Origin: Halicephalobus mephisto
Lineage: Eukaryota > Nematoda > Chromadorea > Rhabditida > Panagrolaimidae
Direction: 5' to 3'
Assembly (NCBI GenBank): GCA_009193035.1
Contig: SWDT01000042.1
Span: 1 to 64,000 of the forward strand
DNA: 64,000 nt
Part shown: in pieces, positions 59,831-64,000 of the stretch
How positions within the stretch are numbered: position 1 is the first letter of the stretch
How the letters are laid out: each line of letters starts with the position of its first letter
Notes under the pieces: generated by a model
Databases searched by the model: none
Told to the model about the DNA's origin: nothing
The model's input: the letters and a program-made list of their open reading frames with translations, nothing else
Position numbers and translations under genes: made by a program

Positions 59831-62018
59831 ATGAGATGGATCACCAGTCTGGGCCTCATCTTATCTTCGATTTCCCTGGTTCTGGCTTCAGAAGACGAGT
59901 TCCGGCTGATAAGAGATCTTAGGGAAAATTACGATCCAGTCGAGAGACCCATAAAGAATCATTCAGAAGCCGTGAATGTCCATTTGAGACTACTGCTTCA
60001 GCAAATTGTCGATGTCGATGAGAAAAACCAGATTCTGAACCTCGTTTTGTGGACTCAATTTGTAAGTTCTTGAATATTTTCTTACGGGATTCGTATGCAA
60101 GACCAATAGATAATAGAGTTGTTTAACAGAACAAAGACAAATGTAGCAAAAACTAATACTGACAAAACTGATGTTCAACAGTCTTTCAGCTGATAAATTA
60201 GTTAATTGGAATGTAGGATTTTTCGCTCTAGGACCATATTTTCTAAATTTGGTACACTTTGCTGATCCAACATTAAGTAATTTTTGTTTTTATTTTTTCC
60301 AGAAATGGCATGATTACAAAATGATCTGGAACCCGGCGGAGTACGGTAACCTCACTGAAATCCGTCTTCCTCATGACCAGTTATGGAAACCCGATGTTAT
60401 TCTCTTCAATTCTGCGGACGAGAACTTCGACGCCAGATTCCCGGTTAATTTTGTAGTTCAGCACACTGGAGAAGTCCTACATGCTCCGCCGTCGATCATA
60501 AAGTCCTCTTGTATGATCGACATCACCTGGTTTCCTTTCGACGAACAACTATGTACTTTGACCTATGGGTCCTGGACGTACACCGGACATGAGCTGAATT
60601 TGTTCATTGATTCCACTGGATTGGAGGAGTTGAATCAGATGGATTTGTCGTATTACGTGACGAATGGGGAGTGGGACCTCATTCAGACCCCGGCCAGGAG
60701 GGTGTCCAGGTCGTTCGAGGGGTCCATGTACGTTGAGCTCTACTTCGACGTCCATCTCCGAAGGAAGTCCATCTACTACGGAATGAACTGGATCGTTCCC
60801 AGTGTCCTTATCTCCCTCAGCAACATTCTGGGATTCACTCTGCCTCCCGAATGTGGCGAAAAAATCACTCTCCGTGAGTCTTCAATTCTACAGTAATTTT
60901 AATCATTTTTAATTTCCAGAAATCACGAATCTTCTCTCAGTTACTGTATTCCTAGGGATGGTTTCTGAAGTGACTCCTCCTACTTCTGAATCAGTCCCCG
61001 TCATCGCTGCTTTCTTTTCTGTTTCGATGCTGGTTCTGGGAGGTTCCATCTGCTTCACCGTCCTGGTTATCAACGTGTTTTTCCGGTCCCCGAAAACTCA
61101 CAAGATGTCCCCAGGGACGAGGAAACTCTTCCTCGAGTGGCTCCCCTGGATTCTGATGATGCAGAGACCAGGAACAAATTTCAGAAAATTCGACGACTTG
61201 TTCAGTATGAATACCGATGTCGTAATCCCCAAACCTAGTGAAAAAAAACCAGAAATCCGAAGAAACGATTCTTCCGCAGGAAGAATGGTCAGAAGAGACA
61301 GTGATTCCACTCTGAACAACGCCAGGGCTTACAAAAGAGAAAGGGATCTGCTCATCCACGAGGCCGTCCATGGAGGCGCTGTTGCTACAAACGTCCTTTT
61401 GAAAAAAAGTAAGTTAAATTTCTAGAATTCTAAATTAATAAACAAGTATTCTAAAAAAAAAGAATATATAAATTCTAAATTCTCTCATAAAAAAGCGAAT
61501 TTTATGACAATGAGAAAAATGGCAAATGCGGTAATTTTTTTATTCTTTGTGGAAATTCGCGTCGGGACCATTTCGTAGGGATTTTCATTTTTAACACACT
61601 TTGATCATTATTAGATCCTTATAAAATCAGATAAATTCTAAATTTTATACTTTTCGGTCCCGAGTGAAAAATTCCAGAAATTCGCGTCGGGACCATTTCG
61701 TAGGGATTTTCACTTTTATGATTTCCAGATTGCTCTTGTAACTGCGACCATGACAACAACAGCCAATCCTCCTCCACGGATACGGAACATCAGATCCTCA
61801 TCGAAACCCTCCGAGAGGTCAACGACTACATCCGGATGAGGAAGAGGATAATCAGCGAAGAAGAGGAGGAAGAAGACCTCCATTCCGATTGGAAATACAT
61901 GGCCATGGTCATCGACCGGTTATCCCTCTACGTATCCACGATCTGTGGAATTCTCGCTATGGTTCTCATCGTAATCGCTACACCCAAGAAAGATCCAGTC
62001 CCCAAGGACCTACAGTAG
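59831..62018 (+). CDS. Nicotinic acetylcholine receptor-type subunit, non-alpha
   Basis: This is a pentameric Cys-loop channel subunit. Exons 59831-60061, 60303-60873, 60920-61408 and 61729-62018 join in frame to 526 residues. A signal peptide (to about residue 19), WNPAEYG loop, Cys loop CMIDITWFPFDEQLC, helix 1, helix 2 EKITLQITNLLSVTVFLGMV followed by PPTS, helix 3, a 160-residue cytoplasmic loop with an acidic run, and helix 4 near the end are all visible. The Glu before helix 2 predicts a cation channel. The adjacent-cysteine pair of alpha subunits is absent in loop C (QTPARRVSRSFEG), so it is non-alpha. The start ATG directly follows a TTTTTCAG splice site, suggesting a spliced leader. 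Intron 3 contains a repeated 36-bp block. It ends 92 bp from the convergent RPA12 gene. Confidence 0.9.
61552..61716 (+). repeat. Direct repeat (36 bp, 125-bp spacing) in a receptor intron
   Basis: A block starting GAAATTCGCGTCGGGACC occurs at 61552-61587 and again at 61677-61712 without mismatch over 36 bp. The second copy ends 16 bp before the exon 4 splice site. The block is more GC-rich than the intron around it, and a GGTCCCGA inverse motif lies between the copies at about 61656. Confidence 0.8.
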
Positions 62019-62110
62019 TCTAAAATTGTACCGATCTCACTTGTCCAAAATCGTGCCTTACCGATGACCGAAAACTTTCATAAAAATCAACAAAAAATAC
62101 CGAAAACTAA

Positions 62111-62510
62111 TCACGAAAACTCCACATCCGTCCATTTGCACTTCATGCAAGTGTAGTAGACCGTCTGACCTTCGTCTGCTGATCTCGTTTGACGAGTATT
62201 GAAAGTAGAAAAACCGTATTCGCACTTAGAACACACATGTTCCACAATCGATCCTTCTTCCGGAGGAGATTGGTCTTCATCAAGGTCCGATTGTATTTTG
62301 TGGTAGAGCTTTTTGTATTCATAGACTAATTCTCGTCTTCTGACTGGAAAAAATAATTTAAAAAGCTGTTTAAAAGGAAAATCCACCTGGAACTGACCAC
62401 CCAGAATCACAATTGGTACATCGAATAACACATGGAGCTGTCTTTGGGATAGGCAAAATAGTCCCACAAAGAACACAGAATTCGTCGTGTTTGATGACCG
62501 ATTTTTCCAT
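62111..62510 (-). CDS. RNA polymerase I subunit RPA12 (POLR1H/ZNRD1)
   Basis: RPA12 is a small zinc-ribbon subunit of RNA polymerase I, which transcribes ribosomal RNA in the nucleolus, and supports RNA cleavage and termination. Exons 62387-62510 and 62111-62343 join in phase 1 to 118 residues, the expected size. The N-terminal ribbon has FCVLCG and IRCTNC. The C-terminal TFIIS-like ribbon has VCSKC and TCMKC around the catalytic-hairpin motif TRSADEGQT, which is diagnostic. The ATG follows a TTCTTACAG site directly. The upstream gene on the same strand ends only 108 bp away, so this looks like the downstream gene of an operon. Confidence 0.92.
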
Positions 62511-62618
62511 CTGTAAGAATAGCCTAAAAGTAGTTTAAAAATAGAGATATCAGATGGTCCAACAACCATTTCAACAATTAATCAACCAATATCGAATTTG
62601 TTTCATCAATAAATAAAA

Positions 62619-63609
62619 TCACCAATCATCGTCTCTTTTTTGTCTTTTTGGCTCGACTTCGTCATCATCTGGAGCCACAATTGACCACATATTCCCGTAC
62701 TTTGCGTCGACAAAAACTTGGTTGTTGTAGGTTTCCGGAATAAACCTAAGTGTGTCAATTTTCTTGAAGTACTCCAACTTGTGGAAGTTCGGCTTTTCCA
62801 GCAATCCATCCGTCACTGGACTTAGAGCTTCGTACTGTCTATCCTCGCCTTCTCCATGGATCGCATAAGCATTGAATTTGGTCACTTCTGAAAAACCGGA
62901 GTTCATAATTATCAAAAAATAAAACTTACTGGCTGGGAAATAAGCCAGGGGGATTTCCAATCTGCAGTTCCAAGTGCCCATATCGAAAGTGTTCTCCACG
63001 TCCAGATCAATGTCCTCGCCGGCGTTGAAACAGTCTCTATATCCTTTGTGGAGAAGAACCAGCCAATGACCATGAGGACCAACTTCGACTTCGAGATAAT
63101 GCCCATCATTATTTGCAAAGAAAAACTCAACTACTTCATAGTCCCAGAGCTGCAATAACAGAAAAGCTCATCAGTGAAAAATAAAGCAACTTACGTGTGG
63201 AGTCGGTCCAGGGGGCAAGGGGGGTTCCGGATCGTCATGTAACGGGGCGCTGAACTCCACCACGATTACCCTCTTGTGTGGAGCACCCCTGACCCTTTCG
63301 AAATGCCAGTGCATCTTGATCTTGATTCCGTTATGAGATACAGGTTTCCCGTCCCAAGTTTGATTTACAACACATGTGTAGCCTTCTTTCAATTTCTGAA
63401 AAAAATTTCATATATAAAATCCAACAAAAATCCGAACCTGAGTCAGCTGGGTGTCATAGTCAGTCTGGTAAGTCGTGCCTCGGGGGAAAACCTGAGCAAA
63501 CGAAAGATCTCCCTGATTCATCTGAAAATATCCAATAATTTAGATAAAAAAATTAGACAGAAACCAGAAAGATAAGCACCAATAATGGAGCTAGAGTTTG
63601 GAGGTCCAT
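62619..63609 (-). CDS. UPF0462 (C4orf33-like) protein with signal peptide
   Basis: Five exons (63565-63609, 63438-63521, 63195-63395, 62930-63149, 62619-62887) join in frame to 272 residues. The body matches the UPF0462/C4orf33 family: VNQTWDGKPVSHNGIKI, then DPEPPLPPGPTP, LWDYEVVEFFFANNDGHYLE and EVGPHGHWLVLLHKGYRDC. The function of the family is unknown. The first exon adds MDLQTLAPLLVLIFL, which together with exon 2 forms a plausible secretion signal (cleavage near SFA|QVFP). A second ATG at the start of exon 2 directly follows a 3' splice site, so a shorter, non-secreted form starting there is also possible. The C-terminus is basic and acidic (EPKRQKRDDDW). It is the probable upstream member of an operon with RPA12. 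Confidence 0.88.
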
Positions 63610-63905
63610 AGTTGAACAGATTACAATTGGAAGAAACAAAAAACTCAAAGTCCATAGCTAGGAAAACTCGCGAAATCCTCGATGAAAAGACAAACAAAAA
63701 TTTTTTCAAAAAAAGTATAAAAAGGAAAGCTGATTGGTTTTCTGCACATTGCGTGCGAGTTTTTTTGAAACTCGATTTCTCCCAAACTTGACGTTCCGTG
63801 CTGGTCGCGTCTGAGGCGTTGGCTTTCGATTGTGCTTGTCTTCTACGTGTCGACATATTTCACTTTTATTTCCACCAATTCAACCATAATTTCCTTTTCA
63901 GAATC

Positions 63906-63968
63906 ATGGCAAGGGTCAGCGGAGGAATTCTAAAGCCAGCAGTTAAGCTTCCGCCTTCTCGGAAACCG
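63906..63968 (+). CDS. First exon of an unknown gene (continues beyond window)
   Basis: An ATG at 63906 opens 21 codons (MARVSGGILKPAVKLPPSRK...) up to a GTAATT donor at 63969. A TTTTCAG site lies 4 bp before the ATG at about 63901, suggesting trans-splicing. The gene is divergent from the UPF0462 gene, 297 bp apart. The product cannot be named from this fragment. Confidence 0.55.
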
Positions 63969-64000
63969 GTAATTGTAATTTTGCATTTATTCTTGTATTT

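Noticed and set aside
1..64000. tRNA, rRNA and spliced-leader RNA genes
   Set aside because: Scanning for B-box-like GGTTCGAATCC and for spliced-leader sequence on both strands gave nothing convincing; a covariance-model search would be decisive.

Overview
The window is nuclear DNA of a nematode, most likely a rhabditid close to Caenorhabditis. It is AT-rich, with many compact introns of about 41-60 nt carrying GT...TTTCAG-type splice sites. The gene content is worm-typical: Srh-type chemoreceptors, UGTs, a MLT-10-type moulting protein with Pro-rich repeats, an ephexin RhoGEF, a Wnt, a Cys-loop receptor subunit and a cysteine-synthase-like enzyme. Several ATGs sit directly after a 3' splice site, which suggests spliced-leader trans-splicing. 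Exon phases were checked by hand and the models below keep frame unless stated. I cannot name the species.

Layout. 1-5 kb: an Srh chemoreceptor cluster (one partial, one two-exon, one intronless gene) with relics and an inverted repeat. 7.5-8.8 kb: an organic solute transporter alpha (OSTalpha) homologue. 9.2-13.9 kb: two tandem UGTs, the first carrying a frameshift. 14.5-16.7 kb: an intronless heat-shock HSP70 with a TATA box and heat-shock elements, whose frame is broken by about ten one-base deletions. 18.1-27.3 kb (minus): a nine-exon, 1330-residue ephexin-like RhoGEF. 30.5-38.8 kb: a large head-to-head inverted duplication of a chemoreceptor plus a superfamily-1 RNA helicase. 39.2-41.9 kb (minus): the MLT-10 family gene. 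44.0-45.1 kb (minus): a small membrane protein and a Ly6/three-finger protein. 46.0-47.6 kb: a Wnt. 47.8-53.3 kb (minus): a scaffold-like gene with up to four alternative first exons. 54.2-54.9 kb: 3' exons of an EGF-type transmembrane growth factor. 57.5-58.5 kb (minus): a cysteine-synthase-like enzyme. 59.8-62.0 kb: a nicotinic-receptor-type subunit. 62.1-63.6 kb (minus): a probable two-gene operon (UPF0462 protein, then RNA polymerase I subunit RPA12). 63.9 kb onward: the first exon of an unknown gene.

Functionally this is a mix of chromosome-arm families (chemoreceptors, UGTs, helicase paralogues, fold-back repeats) and conserved single genes for signalling, moulting and transcription.

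The strongest unusual signals are four. First, the inverted GPCR-helicase module, where each arm has lost a different gene (GPCR dead on one side, helicase with a stop on the other) while a helicase core tract has been homogenised. Second, a family of short hairpin repeats with GGATAGTGTC ends, packed into introns and flanks of two genes. Third, the HSP70 whose only frame lesions are one-base deletions, which looks like consensus error or very recent decay. Fourth, a four-promoter gene whose first exons share one splice phase.
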